Shown piece after piece: positions 43,457 through 52,894 of a stretch of DNA of 64,000 nt. The position numbers and the translations under genes are program-made. Each line of letters begins with the position of its first letter. Position 1 is the first letter of the stretch. Origin of the DNA: Sandaracinobacter neustonicus (GTDB taxonomy: Bacteria; Pseudomonadota; Alphaproteobacteria; Sphingomonadales; Sphingomonadaceae); the NCBI RefSeq assembly GCF_006385875.1, contig NZ_VFSU01000032.1:62001-126000 (forward strand). Reading direction: 5' to 3'. The notes beneath the pieces were generated by a model. The model was not told the DNA's origin. It did not search any database and saw only the letters and a program-made list of their open reading frames with translations.

Positions 43457-44035
43457 AAGTACGAACAGCGCGTGATCGGCGCGCAGGTTGGGCCAGCTGC
43501 TGACCCGCTGATCGCCGCTCAGATAGGCCTCTCGTTCGATCGTCAGCCCCATCTCCGTCGCTAAAGCCTTGAAATCGGCGATGGTGCAGAAGTGGATATT
43601 CTCGCTTTCATACCAGCTGACGGGCAGGCTGCGCGTAACCGGCATGCGGCCGTGCAGCGCCAGATGCGCCCGCACCCGCCAAAAGCCGAAATTGGGGAAG
43701 GCCACCACAGCTCGCCGCCCGATCCGCACCAGTTCGGCCAGCACCTTGTGCGGCGCCTCCATTGCCTGCAGCGTTTCCGAAAGAACGGCATAATCCACCG
43801 AGCCGCCGGGGAAGGCGGCCAGATCATGCGTCGCATCGCCCTGCACCACGGACAGACCGCGCGCCACGGCTGCGGCGACCCGTTCGGCGTCGATCTCGAT
43901 GCCGCGCCCGTCCACCTGCCGCATATCGCGCAGCCATGCCAGCAGCCGCCCGTCTGAACAGCCGACGTCCAGCACGGAGGCACCTGTGGGAATCTGATCC
44001 GCCACCTGTTGCAGGCGGATGGGAAGGCCGCTCAT
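43448..44035 (-). CDS. metW: Methionine biosynthesis protein MetW
   Basis: A 195-residue methyltransferase-fold protein. The SAM loop is [18 protein letters not shown]; then [40 protein letters not shown], and [20 protein letters not shown] followed by [16 protein letters not shown], all distinctive for MetW. MetW is required with MetX for efficient homoserine acylation in proteobacteria; how it helps is not read from the sequence. It overlaps the metX stop by 4 nt, so the two are translated together, and it overlaps the convergent transporter gene by 9 nt. Confidence 0.95.
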   Translation of the reverse strand: MSGLPIRLQQVADQIPTGASVLDVGCSDGRLLAWLRDMRQVDGRGIEIDAERVAAAVARGLSVVQGDATHDLAAFPGGSVDYAVLSETLQAMEAPHKVLAELVRIGRRAVVAFPNFGFWRVRAHLALHGRMPVTRSLPVSWYESENIHFCTIADFKALATEMGLTIEREAYLSGDQRVSSWPNLRADHALFVLSK

Positions 44036-45147
44036 GGTTCCTGCTCCACCGCCTTCAGGAAGCCATCCACCACTTCGGTAAGGCCGGGCGTTTCCAGCAG
44101 GAAGGCGTCATGGCCGAACGGGCTGTTCAGTTCCACGAAGCTGGCGTGCCGCCCCGCCGCCACCAGTGCCTGCACGATGCGGCGCGATTCGGCAGTGGGG
44201 TAAAGCCAGTCGCTGTCAAAGGAAATCACGCAGAATCGCGCCGATGTCGCCTTGAAAGCATGCGCCAACTGGCCGCTATAACCCTCTGCCAGATCGAAAT
44301 AATCCAGCGCGCGGGTGATATAGAGATAGGCGTTGGCGTCGAACCGGTCGACAAAGCTCATCCCCTGATGCCGGAGGTAGCTTTCGATCTGGAAATCCGC
44401 ATCGAAGCCGAAGCTTTTCACATCGCCCTGTTGCAGATGTCGCCCGAACTTCGCCGTCAGCCCCGCTTCCGACAAATAGGTGATGTGCGCCGCCATCCGT
44501 GCGACCGCCAGCCCCTTGGCCGGACCTTCGCCCGCGCCATAGGCCCCGTTCTTCCACTTGGGATCGGCCATGATCGCCTGCCGCCCGACTTCGTGGAAAG
44601 CGATGTTCTGCGCGCTGTGCCGCGCCGCGCTGGCGATCACCAGCACCGAACGCAGCCTGTGCGGATAGCTGGCGGCCCATTGCATCGCCTGCATCCCGCC
44701 CATCGAGCCGCCCACCACGGCCAGCAGTTTCTCCACCCCCAGCATATCCAGCAGGCCCGCCTGCGCGCGGACCATGTCGGCGATGGTGATCACCGGGAAG
44801 CGCAGCGCCCATGGCTTGCCATCCTCCGGGTGGGGGCTGGCGGGGCCTTCACTGCCCATGCAGCCGCCGATCACGTTGGAACAGATGATGAAATGCCGTT
44901 CAGGATCAATGGGTTTCCCCGGCCCCACCATGCGCTGCCACCAGCCGGGCTTCCCCGTCAGCGGATGCTGGCTCGCCACATATTGATCGCCCGTCAGCGC
45001 GTGGCAGATCAGGATGGCGTTGGATTTGTCCGCGTTCAGTTCCCCCACGGTTTCGAAGGCGACAGCCGGGCGCGGCAGCGTCTGCCCGCTGTCCAGCGGC
45101 AGGTCTGCGGGGAGGCGAAGGCTGTGATGGGCGACTTTGGGCGACAC
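44032..45147 (-). CDS. metX: Homoserine O-acyltransferase MetX
   Basis: A 371-residue alpha/beta hydrolase-fold acyltransferase for the first committed step of methionine synthesis. The nucleophilic serine is in [20 protein letters not shown]; other marks are [56 protein letters not shown] (catalytic Asp) and [12 protein letters not shown] (His). The frame is open far upstream; the GTG at 45147 ([10 protein letters not shown]) is the best start but has no strong ribosome site, so the exact N-terminus is uncertain. A 3 x 12-nt tandem repeat lies between it and the divergent hisC gene. Acetyl or succinyl donor cannot be decided with certainty. Confidence 0.94.
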   Translation of the reverse strand: MSPKVAHHSLRLPADLPLDSGQTLPRPAVAFETVGELNADKSNAILICHALTGDQYVASQHPLTGKPGWWQRMVGPGKPIDPERHFIICSNVIGGCMGSEGPASPHPEDGKPWALRFPVITIADMVRAQAGLLDMLGVEKLLAVVGGSMGGMQAMQWAASYPHRLRSVLVIASAARHSAQNIAFHEVGRQAIMADPKWKNGAYGAGEGPAKGLAVARMAAHITYLSEAGLTAKFGRHLQQGDVKSFGFDADFQIESYLRHQGMSFVDRFDANAYLYITRALDYFDLAEGYSGQLAHAFKATSARFCVISFDSDWLYPTAESRRIVQALVAAGRHASFVELNSPFGHDAFLLETPGLTEVVDGFLKAVEQEP

Positions 45148-45192
45148 GAGGCGAGCGCCTAGCAGCGCAAGCGGCGCGTGGCAAAGCCCCCA

Positions 45193-45228
45193 CCCTCTTG
45201 CTCGCTCTCTTGCTCGCCCTCTTGCTCC
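45193..45228. repeat. Three tandem 12-bp repeats between metX and hisC
   Basis: The sequence ccctcttgctcg / ctctcttgctcg / ccctcttgctcc is a 12-bp unit repeated three times with one to two changes. It is on the divergent promoter region of metX (minus) and hisC (plus). Confidence 0.85.
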
Positions 45229-45258
45229 CTGCGCGCCAGCACCGTAACGGCAACGCCC

Positions 45259-46359
45259 ATGAACGGACCGACCCCCAATCCATGGATCACCGAAATCGAA
45301 GCCTATAAGCCCGGCTCTGCGGGCAGCGGCGCTGTGAAACCGGTGAAGCTCTCCTCCAACGAAAACCCGTGGGGTGCCAGTCCGCTGGCGCTGCGGGCGC
45401 TGGCCGAGGCCGCCGACGGCAGCAACCGCTACCCGGACGGCACGGCGGAAAAGCTGCGCCACAAGATTGCCACGCTGCACGGGCTGAACCCCGAGCTGGT
45501 GGTGTGCGGCACCGGGTCCGACGAGATTTTGCAGCTGCTGCCGCAAATCTACTGCAAGCCGGGCGACAGCGTGGTCTATGTGAACCACGGCTTCATGGTT
45601 TACCCCATCGCCGCCCGCCGCGCCGGGGCCGTGCCGCTGGCCGCGCCGGATGTGGATTACACCGCCGATATCGACGCGATTCTGGCCACCGTGCGGCCCG
45701 ACACCCGCATCGTCTATCTCGCCAACCCCAACAACCCCACCGGCACGATGATTCCGGGCAGCGAAGTCGCGCGGCTGCACGCCGGGCTGCGCCACGATAT
45801 CCTGCTGGTGCTGGATCAGGCCTATTGCGAGTATCTGGACGAAGCCGATCCGGATGGCGGCCTTGCACTGGCGCAGAGCGCCAACAATGTGCTGGTCACC
45901 CGCACCTTTTCAAAGATTTACGGGCTGGGAGGCTTGCGCGTGGGCTGGGCGACCGGCCATGCCGCCATCATCGGCGAGATCAACCGGGTGCGCGCGCCCT
46001 TCCCCATTTCCGTGCCCGCGCTGGCCGCAGCCGAAGCCGCCATCGACGATCAGGATTTCGTCGCCCGTTGCCGCGCATGGAATCGCGAACAGCGCGAACG
46101 GCTGGCCGCCGCCATCGGCCGGCTGGGCAACAAGGGCTTCACTGCCGTGCCCTCCGAAGGCAATTTCATCCTGATGACCTGCCCCGAAACCGGCCCGTTG
46201 ACGGCGGAAGCGGTGTATAAAGGGCTGGCGGCGCGCGGCTTCATGACCCGCTGGCTGCCGGGGCAAGGGCTTCCCCATGCCGTGCGCATTTCCATCGGCA
46301 CGGCGGATGAAACCGGCGGCGTGATCGAGGCACTGAACGACATCACGGCCAGCGCCTGA
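45259..46359 (+). CDS. hisC: Histidinol-phosphate aminotransferase HisC
   Basis: A 366-residue fold-type I aminotransferase. Family marks are [64 protein letters not shown] and the PLP lysine in [20 protein letters not shown]. It lies one base before tyrA, and such hisC-tyrA pairs are common in alphaproteobacteria, where the HisC can also transaminate aromatic precursors; that second role is an inference. The ATG at 45259 is the start; upstream in-frame codons come from the tandem-repeat region and are not conserved in style. Confidence 0.94.
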   Translation: MNGPTPNPWITEIEAYKPGSAGSGAVKPVKLSSNENPWGASPLALRALAEAADGSNRYPDGTAEKLRHKIATLHGLNPELVVCGTGSDEILQLLPQIYCKPGDSVVYVNHGFMVYPIAARRAGAVPLAAPDVDYTADIDAILATVRPDTRIVYLANPNNPTGTMIPGSEVARLHAGLRHDILLVLDQAYCEYLDEADPDGGLALAQSANNVLVTRTFSKIYGLGGLRVGWATGHAAIIGEINRVRAPFPISVPALAAAEAAIDDQDFVARCRAWNREQRERLAAAIGRLGNKGFTAVPSEGNFILMTCPETGPLTAEAVYKGLAARGFMTRWLPGQGLPHAVRISIGTADETGGVIEALNDITASA

Positions 46360-47267
46360 TGCTGCCGTTCGCGCGCGTCTCCATCATCGGGCTGGGGCTG
46401 ATCGGCTCCAGCCTGGCGCGCGCGATCCGGGCGAAGATGCCGACCGTTCGCATCACGGGAACCGATGCCGATCCGGGCGTGCGCGAACGGGTGCGCGAAC
46501 TGGGCCTGCTGGACGATGTGGCGGATTCGCCGGGTGCGGCTGTGGTGGATGCCGATCTGGTGGTGCTGGCCGTGCCGCTGGGCGCGTTCGCGGCGGTGGG
46601 CGCAGAGATCGCCCCGGAACTGGCGGCGGGTGCCGTGGTGTCTGACGTGGGATCCGCCAAGCAGATCGTCGTCGATTCGCTGGGGCCGTTGCTGCCCGAA
46701 ACGATCCATCTGATCCCCGCGCACCCGGTGGCGGGCACCGAACGCTCCGGGCCGGACGCCGGGTTCCCGACGCTGTTCGAGGGTCGCTGGTGCATCATCA
46801 CCCCACCGCCCGGCGCGGATGAAACGGCGCTCGCGCGGCTGTCGGAATTCTGGAGCCGCCTTGGTTCCAAAGTCGATCTAATGGAGCCGCGCCACCATGA
46901 TCTGGTGCTGGCCGTCACCAGCCATATCCCGCACCTGATCGCCTATTCCATCGTCGGCACCGCCGCCGATCTGGAAGGGGTGACGCGCGGCGAGGTGATC
47001 AAATATTCCGCAGGCGGTTTCCGCGATTTCACCCGCATCGCCGCATCAGACCCGACGATGTGGCGCGACGTGTTCCTGACCAACAAGGACGCCGTGCTGG
47101 AAGTGCTGGGCCGAGTGAGCGAAGATCTCGCCGTGCTGCAACGGGCGATCCGCTGGGGCGAAGGCGACGCCCTGTTCCAGCGCTTCGCCAGCAGCCGAGA
47201 CATCCGCCGCGCCATCATCGACGCCGGACAGGATACGGCAGACCCGGATTTCGGACGGCAGCATTAA
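46359..47267 (+). CDS. tyrA: Prephenate/arogenate dehydrogenase (TyrA family)
   Basis: A 302-residue NAD(P)-dependent cyclohexadienyl dehydrogenase. The nucleotide site is ARVSIIGLGLIGSSLARAIR; TGTDADPGVRERVRELGL follows; VVSDVGSAKQIVVDSL and LIPAHPVAGTERSGPDAGFP are the TyrA substrate-binding segments, and HHDLVLAVTSHIPHLIAYSI contains the catalytic-site histidine region. No ACT or chorismate mutase domain is attached. It shares one base with hisC (TGATG). The 3' end is 9 nt from convergent recX. Confidence 0.95.
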   Translation: MLPFARVSIIGLGLIGSSLARAIRAKMPTVRITGTDADPGVRERVRELGLLDDVADSPGAAVVDADLVVLAVPLGAFAAVGAEIAPELAAGAVVSDVGSAKQIVVDSLGPLLPETIHLIPAHPVAGTERSGPDAGFPTLFEGRWCIITPPPGADETALARLSEFWSRLGSKVDLMEPRHHDLVLAVTSHIPHLIAYSIVGTAADLEGVTRGEVIKYSAGGFRDFTRIAASDPTMWRDVFLTNKDAVLEVLGRVSEDLAVLQRAIRWGEGDALFQRFASSRDIRRAIIDAGQDTADPDFGRQH

Positions 47268-47276
47268 AAGCGCGCC

Positions 47277-47816
47277 TCACTCGCTCTCCAAGTCCTCCTC
47301 GCTCTGTGCTGCCACTATTCGATTCGCCAACCCGTGTGGATGCCCTGCTCTAGCAAAGGCCCCCATTTGCCGGTTGCGCAGCTTCGGATCGTTGATCGGC
47401 GGGCCGAATGGCCCCAGCCTTTTGCGGCGGGCGAAATCGAGGGCTGCGGCCCATGGGTCATGGCCTTCCAGCGCTGTGCTGCGGGTGTCTGCGTCGATTC
47501 CATAGGCGCTCAGCGCCGCCTGTACCCGCCCTGCCCCCATGCCGCGCCGGGCTAACCCTCGCGTTCGCGCTTCGGCGAAGGCGGCGTCGTTCACATAGCC
47601 CAGCGTCACCATCCGTTCGGCGATGGCCTCCGGGTCTGGTGGGGGGGCATCTTCTTTCCAGCCGCGCGCGCGGATTTTCTGCTGCAGCAATCGCAGCAAA
47701 CGGGCGCGGCTGGTCTGGAATCGCTCCAGATAGCGCAGCGCAATCGCCTCCAGCGCCGCCTGATCCAGCGGGGGCGGGGGCTTTTTCGGCCCTTTGCTGC
47801 GTGTATCCCGGCCCAT
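47277..47816 (-). CDS. recX: RecX-family regulatory protein
   Basis: A 179-residue three-helix-repeat protein that would bind the RecA filament. It opens with a basic, proline-rich tail (MGRDTRSKGPKKPPPPLDQA), then LEAIALRYLERFQTSRARLL, YVNDAAFAEARTRGLARRGM and DPWAAALDFARRKRLGPFG, typical RecX repeat segments. recA is not in the window, which is usual for this family in alphaproteobacteria. The frame is open far upstream, but ATG 47816 is the first sensible start. No LexA box of the GTTC-N7-GTTC type was found nearby. Confidence 0.85.
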   Translation of the reverse strand: MGRDTRSKGPKKPPPPLDQAALEAIALRYLERFQTSRARLLRLLQQKIRARGWKEDAPPPDPEAIAERMVTLGYVNDAAFAEARTRGLARRGMGAGRVQAALSAYGIDADTRSTALEGHDPWAAALDFARRKRLGPFGPPINDPKLRNRQMGAFARAGHPHGLANRIVAAQSEEDLESE

Positions 47817-47972
47817 CTGCCACCTTGCTGCCACAGTTCGGGCCTGTTTTGAACCACTAGAGGGTTCATTGGCGGCATGCAGGATGCCGTTAACCGTGCT
47901 ATGGGCCGAAGATGCCAGGCCGGATTTCGGCAAGTCGCACGCCTGCTGCCCCTGGAGAGGCCCTGATCTGGA

Positions 47973-49748
47973 ATGACCGTGGACGACGCCAACACCATCC
48001 CGGCTGCCGCCGAGCTGACGCCGACCCCCCTTCTGTCCGGAATCCCGTTCGTGACGGGCCGCTACCAGACGCTGACCGAAGCGCTGGATTATGCCGCCAC
48101 GGGTGCCACCGGCTATAATTTCTATGACGCGCGGGCCAATCTCGTGCGCGTGCTGCCCTATGCGGAGCTGCGCGAAACCGCGCGCGCCCATGCGCTGCGG
48201 CTGATCGCCCATGGCGTGAAGCCCGGAGACCGGGTTGCGCTGATCGCTGAAACCGGGGCTGAATTCGCAGCCGCCTTCTATGCCGCGCTCTATGCGGGCG
48301 TGCTGCCGGTGCCGCTGCCGTTGCCCACCAGCTTCGGCGGCCGCCAAGCCTATGTGGAACAGATTCGCGTGCAGCTTTCCAGCTGCGATCCGGTGCTGGT
48401 GCTGGGGCCGGACAGCCTGAAGCCAATGTTCGCGGAAGCCGCCGAAGGGCTTTCCCTCGCACTGGGGTGGGCCGAGTTCGAAGCGCTGCCTGCCCCCGCC
48501 GCCGAACTGCCCGCCGCCAACCCAGACGCCATCGCCTATCTGCAATATAGCAGCGGCTCCACCCGCTTCCCGCATGGTGTCGCCGTAACGCACCGCGCGG
48601 TGACGGCGAACCTGACGGGCCATGCGCTGAGCATGGAGCTGGCCGTGGGCGATCGCGGCATCAGCTGGCTGCCCTGGTATCATGACATGGGGCTGGTGGG
48701 CACCTTCCTGTCGCCGATGGCGGTGCAGCTGTCGGTGGATTTCATCGCCACCGACGATTTCGCCCGGCGTCCGCTCAGCTGGCTGACGCTGATCAGCCGC
48801 AATCCGGGCAACAGCCTCTCTTACTCGCCCACCTTCGGCTATGACATCTGCGCCCGCCGCGTCTCCACGCAGACGGATGTGGCGCACCGCTTCGACCTGT
48901 CCCGTTGGAAAATCGCGGGCAATGGCGCGGACATGATCCGCCCCGATATCTGCCAGGCCTTTGTCGATGCCTTTGCACCCGCCGGGTTCCGCGCGGAGGC
49001 TTTCACCCCCAGCTATGGGCTGGCCGAAGCCACGCTTGCAGTTTCGGTGGCACCGGCCGGGCAAGGAATCGTCTGCGACCTGATCGACGAAAAACGCCTT
49101 GCGGGCGAAGGTTTTGCAGACAGTTCTTCAGAATCTGGAAAACCCGTCCGCTATCGCGCCGTCGTCGATTGTGGCGTGGCGGTGCACGGCCTCACCATCG
49201 AAATCCATGACAGCGCCGGCAAGGTGCTGCCGGATCGCCAGATCGGCCGCGTGCTGGTGAAGGGCGAAGGGATCATGCAGGGCTATTTCCGCGATCCCGA
49301 AGCGACCGCCGCCTGCCTGTCCGCCGATGGCTGGCTGGACACCGGCGACATGGGCTATCTGGTGGACGGCCATATCTTCATCGTCGGCCGCGCCAAGGAC
49401 ATGATCATCCTGAACGGCAAGAACCATTGGCCGCAGGATATCGAATGGGCCATCGAGCAGCTGGAAGGCTTTAAGGCCGGTGACATCGCCGCCTTCTCCA
49501 TCACCACGCCGCAGGGCGAGGAAGCTCCTGCCGTGCTGGTGCAATGCCGCACCACCGATCTGGACGAGCGCGCCCGGCTGAAAGATGCCATCCGCACCAA
49601 GGTTCGCGCCATCACCGGCATGAACTGCGTGGTGGAACTGGTGCCGCCGCGCACCCTGCCCCGCACCTCGTCCGGCAAGCTTAGCCGGGTGAAGGCGCGC
49701 CAGCTTTATCTGTCTGGCGAAATCGTTCCGTTCGACGTTGCGGCCTGA
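47973..49748 (+). CDS. Fatty acyl-AMP ligase (FAAL-type adenylate-forming enzyme)
   Basis: A 591-residue adenylate-forming enzyme. Adenylation motifs are IAYLQYSSGSTRFPHGVAVT (A3), WLPWYHDMGLVGTFLSPM (A4), FTPSYGLAEATLAVSVAPAG (A5) and WLDTGDMGYLVDGHIFIVGR then AKDMIILNGKNHWPQDIEWA (A7-A8), which match the FAAL group rather than acyl-CoA synthetases; the catalytic lysine lies in the C-terminal SSGKLSR. FAALs load fatty acids as AMP esters onto acyl carrier proteins, often for polyketide or lipid synthesis. Here there is no PKS or ACP gene next to it. The 3' end overlaps the convergent hydrolase gene by 43 nt. Confidence 0.92.
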   Translation: MTVDDANTIPAAAELTPTPLLSGIPFVTGRYQTLTEALDYAATGATGYNFYDARANLVRVLPYAELRETARAHALRLIAHGVKPGDRVALIAETGAEFAAAFYAALYAGVLPVPLPLPTSFGGRQAYVEQIRVQLSSCDPVLVLGPDSLKPMFAEAAEGLSLALGWAEFEALPAPAAELPAANPDAIAYLQYSSGSTRFPHGVAVTHRAVTANLTGHALSMELAVGDRGISWLPWYHDMGLVGTFLSPMAVQLSVDFIATDDFARRPLSWLTLISRNPGNSLSYSPTFGYDICARRVSTQTDVAHRFDLSRWKIAGNGADMIRPDICQAFVDAFAPAGFRAEAFTPSYGLAEATLAVSVAPAGQGIVCDLIDEKRLAGEGFADSSSESGKPVRYRAVVDCGVAVHGLTIEIHDSAGKVLPDRQIGRVLVKGEGIMQGYFRDPEATAACLSADGWLDTGDMGYLVDGHIFIVGRAKDMIILNGKNHWPQDIEWAIEQLEGFKAGDIAAFSITTPQGEEAPAVLVQCRTTDLDERARLKDAIRTKVRAITGMNCVVELVPPRTLPRTSSGKLSRVKARQLYLSGEIVPFDVAA

Positions 49749-50524
49749 GGCAACAGCCCCAGCCGTTCCCGGAAGAAGCTGATCGTTCGTATCTCGGCAT
49801 CCTTGCCGGGGCCGCTTTCGGGCAGGTGCACCGTCAGAACCGAATGCGGGGCCATGCCGGTGCCCTGCCGCGCGTCGGCATCGTCCAGCTCGATGGCGAC
49901 GAAGCGGTCGCCCAGATCCTGCGCGTAACGGGCGAAGCGGGCATCCGGCACCAGCTTGTCGCTGCGATAGCGCAGGCCCAGCACCGTCAGATCGTCGCGC
50001 TGGAACCGCTCCCGCACGCAGGCGACTTCTTCCGGTGAGGCGTCGATCTCTCCCGCCTTGCTCTTGCGCAACGGCAGCGAGGGCTGGGACAGCACCGGGG
50101 CGATGACAGACGGGTCCGTCGCCATCGCCAGCGCGAAGCCACCGGTGAAGCACATGCCCACCGCGCCGACGCCGGGGCCGCCGCATTGCGCATGGGCGTG
50201 GCGGGCCAGCGCCCGCAACCAATCCACGAAGGGGCTGCTGCGCCCGCCGTTCCAGATGGCGAACTCGCGCCGGATGCAGATGATTCCGGCAACGGTGCCA
50301 AGCATATAGGCCGAACTCAGCGGGCGGCCCGGCGTGCCGAACAGGCTGGGCATGAATACCGTCATGCCTGCCGCCACCAGCCGGTCCGCGAAGTCCACCA
50401 CCTGCGGGTGCAAGCCGGGAATTTCGTGGATCACGATCACCGCAGGTCCAGACCCACGCCGATACACCGGCCGTGTCCACTGGCCGTCGGTGAAATCCTC
50501 GCAGGCATAATCCGGCAATGGCAT
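49706..50524 (-). CDS. Dienelactone hydrolase family protein
   Basis: A 272-residue alpha/beta hydrolase. The first part has SGPAVIVIHEIPGLHPQVVD, a dienelactone hydrolase oxyanion region; the nucleophile is the cysteine of GAVGMCFTGGFALAMATDPS, and the late aspartate and histidine are near LGLRYRSDKLVPDARFARYA and MAPHSVLTVHLPE. The substrate is not known; relatives act on lactones or other esters. Start ATG 50524. Its last 14 codons overlap, on the other strand, the end of the acyl-AMP ligase gene. It is divergent from ubiA (66 nt). Confidence 0.88.
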   Translation of the reverse strand: MPLPDYACEDFTDGQWTRPVYRRGSGPAVIVIHEIPGLHPQVVDFADRLVAAGMTVFMPSLFGTPGRPLSSAYMLGTVAGIICIRREFAIWNGGRSSPFVDWLRALARHAHAQCGGPGVGAVGMCFTGGFALAMATDPSVIAPVLSQPSLPLRKSKAGEIDASPEEVACVRERFQRDDLTVLGLRYRSDKLVPDARFARYAQDLGDRFVAIELDDADARQGTGMAPHSVLTVHLPESGPGKDAEIRTISFFRERLGLLPQAATSNGTISPDR

Positions 50525-50590
50525 GGCGCAAGGCTCTGCGCGGAAACCCCGGCTGTCAAGACGGCCTCGCATCCCCTAAAGGCTGCCACC

Positions 50591-51496
50591 ATGACGCCCG
50601 ATGCGCTTCCAAACTGGGTGGATCGCCTGCCGCCCCGCGCCGCCCTTTATGCGCGGCTGGCCCGATTCGACCGGCCTGCAGGCATCTGGCTGCTGTTCTG
50701 GCCCTGCCTGATGGGCGCGTTTCTGGCCCCGCCCGCAGGCTGGTGGCGCTGGTGGCCTCTGTTCCTGCTGGGCAGCATCGCCATGCGCGCGGCGGGCTGC
50801 GTGTACAACGACATCGTGGATCGCGATCTGGACGCGCAGGTCGCCCGAACCGCCAACCGGCCCGTCGCCAGCGGAGCGATTTCGCTGCGCAGTGCCTGGG
50901 CTTTTCTGCTGGCGCTGTCTCTGGTGGGGCTGGGCGTTCTGCTGGCCCTGCCCTTCGCCGCGCAACTGGTGGCGCTCGCCTCTCTGCTGCTGGTGGCCGC
51001 CTACCCCTTCATGAAGCGCATCACATGGTGGCCGCAGGCGTGGCTGGGCCTCACCTTCAACTGGGGCCTGCCGGTGGGCTGGGCGGCCGCCGAACCGGCG
51101 CTGCGCGCCGACCTGCCCACGATGTTGCTCGCCTATGCCGCCGCCTTTTTCTGGACGCTGGGCTATGACAGCATCTACGCCGCGCAGGATGTGGAGGATG
51201 ATGCGCTGGCAGGGGTGAAATCCTCCGCGCGGGCGCTCGGGGCCCGGCTGAAGGCCGGAGTCGCGCTGTTCTACACCCTCACCATCGGCCTGCTGGCGGC
51301 GGCGCTCTGGCGCTGGACGGGCAGTGTCGTGCCGCTGATCGGCCTGCTGCCCGCCGGGCTGCATCTGGGCTGGCAGGCGCTCACGCTGGACCCGGCCGAT
51401 GTCGGCTCCGCGCTGCGCCGCTTTCGCGCCAACCAGTTCGGCGGCTTTCTACTGTTGCTGCCCATCCTGCTTGCCGCCCTCATCCGCGCGGCCTAA
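50591..51496 (+). CDS. ubiA: 4-hydroxybenzoate polyprenyltransferase UbiA
   Basis: A 301-residue membrane enzyme with about nine helices that attaches the polyprenyl chain in ubiquinone synthesis. The two aspartate-rich motifs are NDIVDRDLD (residues 73-81) and YDSIYAAQDVEDDALAGVKS (about 195-215), both complete. Other marks are YARLARFDRPAGIWLLFWPC and TANRPVASGAISL. The frame is open upstream within the divergent gene; the ATG at 50591 is the proper start. It ends 9 nt before pmbA and probably shares its transcript. Confidence 0.96.
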   Translation: MTPDALPNWVDRLPPRAALYARLARFDRPAGIWLLFWPCLMGAFLAPPAGWWRWWPLFLLGSIAMRAAGCVYNDIVDRDLDAQVARTANRPVASGAISLRSAWAFLLALSLVGLGVLLALPFAAQLVALASLLLVAAYPFMKRITWWPQAWLGLTFNWGLPVGWAAAEPALRADLPTMLLAYAAAFFWTLGYDSIYAAQDVEDDALAGVKSSARALGARLKAGVALFYTLTIGLLAAALWRWTGSVVPLIGLLPAGLHLGWQALTLDPADVGSALRRFRANQFGGFLLLLPILLAALIRAA

Positions 51497-51505
51497 GCCG
51501 GGCAG

Positions 51506-52858
51506 ATGCTGACACCTGACGCCGCGCTCGAACGCCTCGATTTTCTGCTCTCCCTTGCGGCGAAAGCCGGAGCCGATGCGGCGGATGCCGTCTATTTCGG
51601 TGAATCCTCGCTGGGAATCGGCGTGCGGCTGGGGCAGCTGGAAGATATCGGCCGTTCAGAGGGCGAGGAGATCGGCCTGCGGCTGTTTCTGGGTGCGCGG
51701 TCCGCGCAGGTTTCTGTTTCGGATTTGTCCAAGGCAGCGCTGGCCGAAGCGGTGGAGCGCGCCGTGGCCATGGCGCGCGAAGCTACGGAGGACAAATTCG
51801 CGGGCCTCGCCCCGGCAGAGCTGCTGACCAGCGGCCCGTTCGCCGATTTCGACCTGTTCGATCCCGCCGCCGAATTGCTCAGCCCCGAACAGCTGAAGCT
51901 GATGGCGCTGGAGGCCGAGGATACGGCGCGCGCCGTGAAAGGCATCAGCAACAGCGAGGGTGGATCGGCCAGCGCCGGAACCAGCGTTTCGGCGCTCGCC
52001 ACGTCGGCCGGTTTCCGGGGCGCGGCGCGGGGCACCTCCGTCTCCACCTCCGCCGTGGTGATCGCCGGAGAGGGGGCGGACAAGCAGCGTGATTATGACT
52101 GGCATCAGGCCCGTCACCTGTCCGATCTCGAATCGCCCGCGCTGGTGGGCCGCCGGGCCGCCGAGCGCACACTGGCGCGGCTGAACCCCGCCAAGGCCCC
52201 AACCGGGCAGATGCCGGTGATCTTCGACAAGCGCGTGTCCGCCAGCCTGATTGGCCATCTGCTCGGCGCGATCACCGGCAGCAGCATCGCGCGGAAAACC
52301 AGCTTTGTGCTGGGGCATGAGAAGGAACCGCTGTTCGGCCCCGGAATCACCATCCGCGACGATCCGCACCGCCATCGCGGCCTGCGTTCCCGTGCGTTCG
52401 ATGCGGAGGGGCTGGCGACCGCGCCGCGCGCCATCGTGGACAAGGGGATGCTGACGGGCTGGCTGGTGGACAGCGCGTCGGGCCGTCAGCTGGGCCTGCC
52501 CCCCACCGGCCACGGCAGCCGGGGCAGCAGCGGCCCGCCGGGCGTCTCCACCTCCAACCTCTGGCTGGAGCCGGGCAGCAGTTCGCCCGAACAGCTGATG
52601 TCGGATATCAAGGATGGCCTCTATATCAATGAATTGATTGGCATGGGCGTAAACCTGCTCACCGGGGATTACAGCCGGGGCGCAGGCGGATTCCGCATCC
52701 GCAACGGCCAACTCGCCGAGCCGGTGACGGAAGCCACCATCGCCGGGCACCTGCGCGACATGTTCAAGGCGCTGATCCCCGCCAACGATCTGGAGTTCCG
52801 CCACGCCACCGACGCGCCAACGATCCGCGTGGATGGACTGACTGTGGCAGGGCAATAG
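51506..52858 (+). CDS. pmbA: Metalloprotease-like PmbA/TldE protein
   Basis: A 450-residue member of the TldD/PmbA (peptidase U62) family. PmbA-type features are DAVYFGESSLGIGVRLGQLE near the N-terminus, GQMPVIFDKRVSASLIGHLL, and the C-terminal LYINELIGMGVNLLTGDYSR then GAGGFRIRNGQLAEPVTEAT; the HExxxH zinc motif of TldD is absent, as expected for the TldE partner. TldD/TldE heterodimers mature peptides such as microcins and influence DNA gyrase. tldD is not in the window. Directly after it comes the 318-bp modular repeat. Confidence 0.93.
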   Translation: MLTPDAALERLDFLLSLAAKAGADAADAVYFGESSLGIGVRLGQLEDIGRSEGEEIGLRLFLGARSAQVSVSDLSKAALAEAVERAVAMAREATEDKFAGLAPAELLTSGPFADFDLFDPAAELLSPEQLKLMALEAEDTARAVKGISNSEGGSASAGTSVSALATSAGFRGAARGTSVSTSAVVIAGEGADKQRDYDWHQARHLSDLESPALVGRRAAERTLARLNPAKAPTGQMPVIFDKRVSASLIGHLLGAITGSSIARKTSFVLGHEKEPLFGPGITIRDDPHRHRGLRSRAFDAEGLATAPRAIVDKGMLTGWLVDSASGRQLGLPPTGHGSRGSSGPPGVSTSNLWLEPGSSSPEQLMSDIKDGLYINELIGMGVNLLTGDYSRGAGGFRIRNGQLAEPVTEATIAGHLRDMFKALIPANDLEFRHATDAPTIRVDGLTVAGQ

Positions 52859-52894
52859 GCGGGGCGATGAGGGGCTTCGGGGCGGCAGTCCCCT

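Noticed and set aside
47817-47972. Possible LexA box near recX (gaacc...ggttc)
   Set aside because: The repeat is inverted (GAAC-N9-GTTC), whereas alphaproteobacterial LexA uses the direct repeat GTTC-N7-GTTC.
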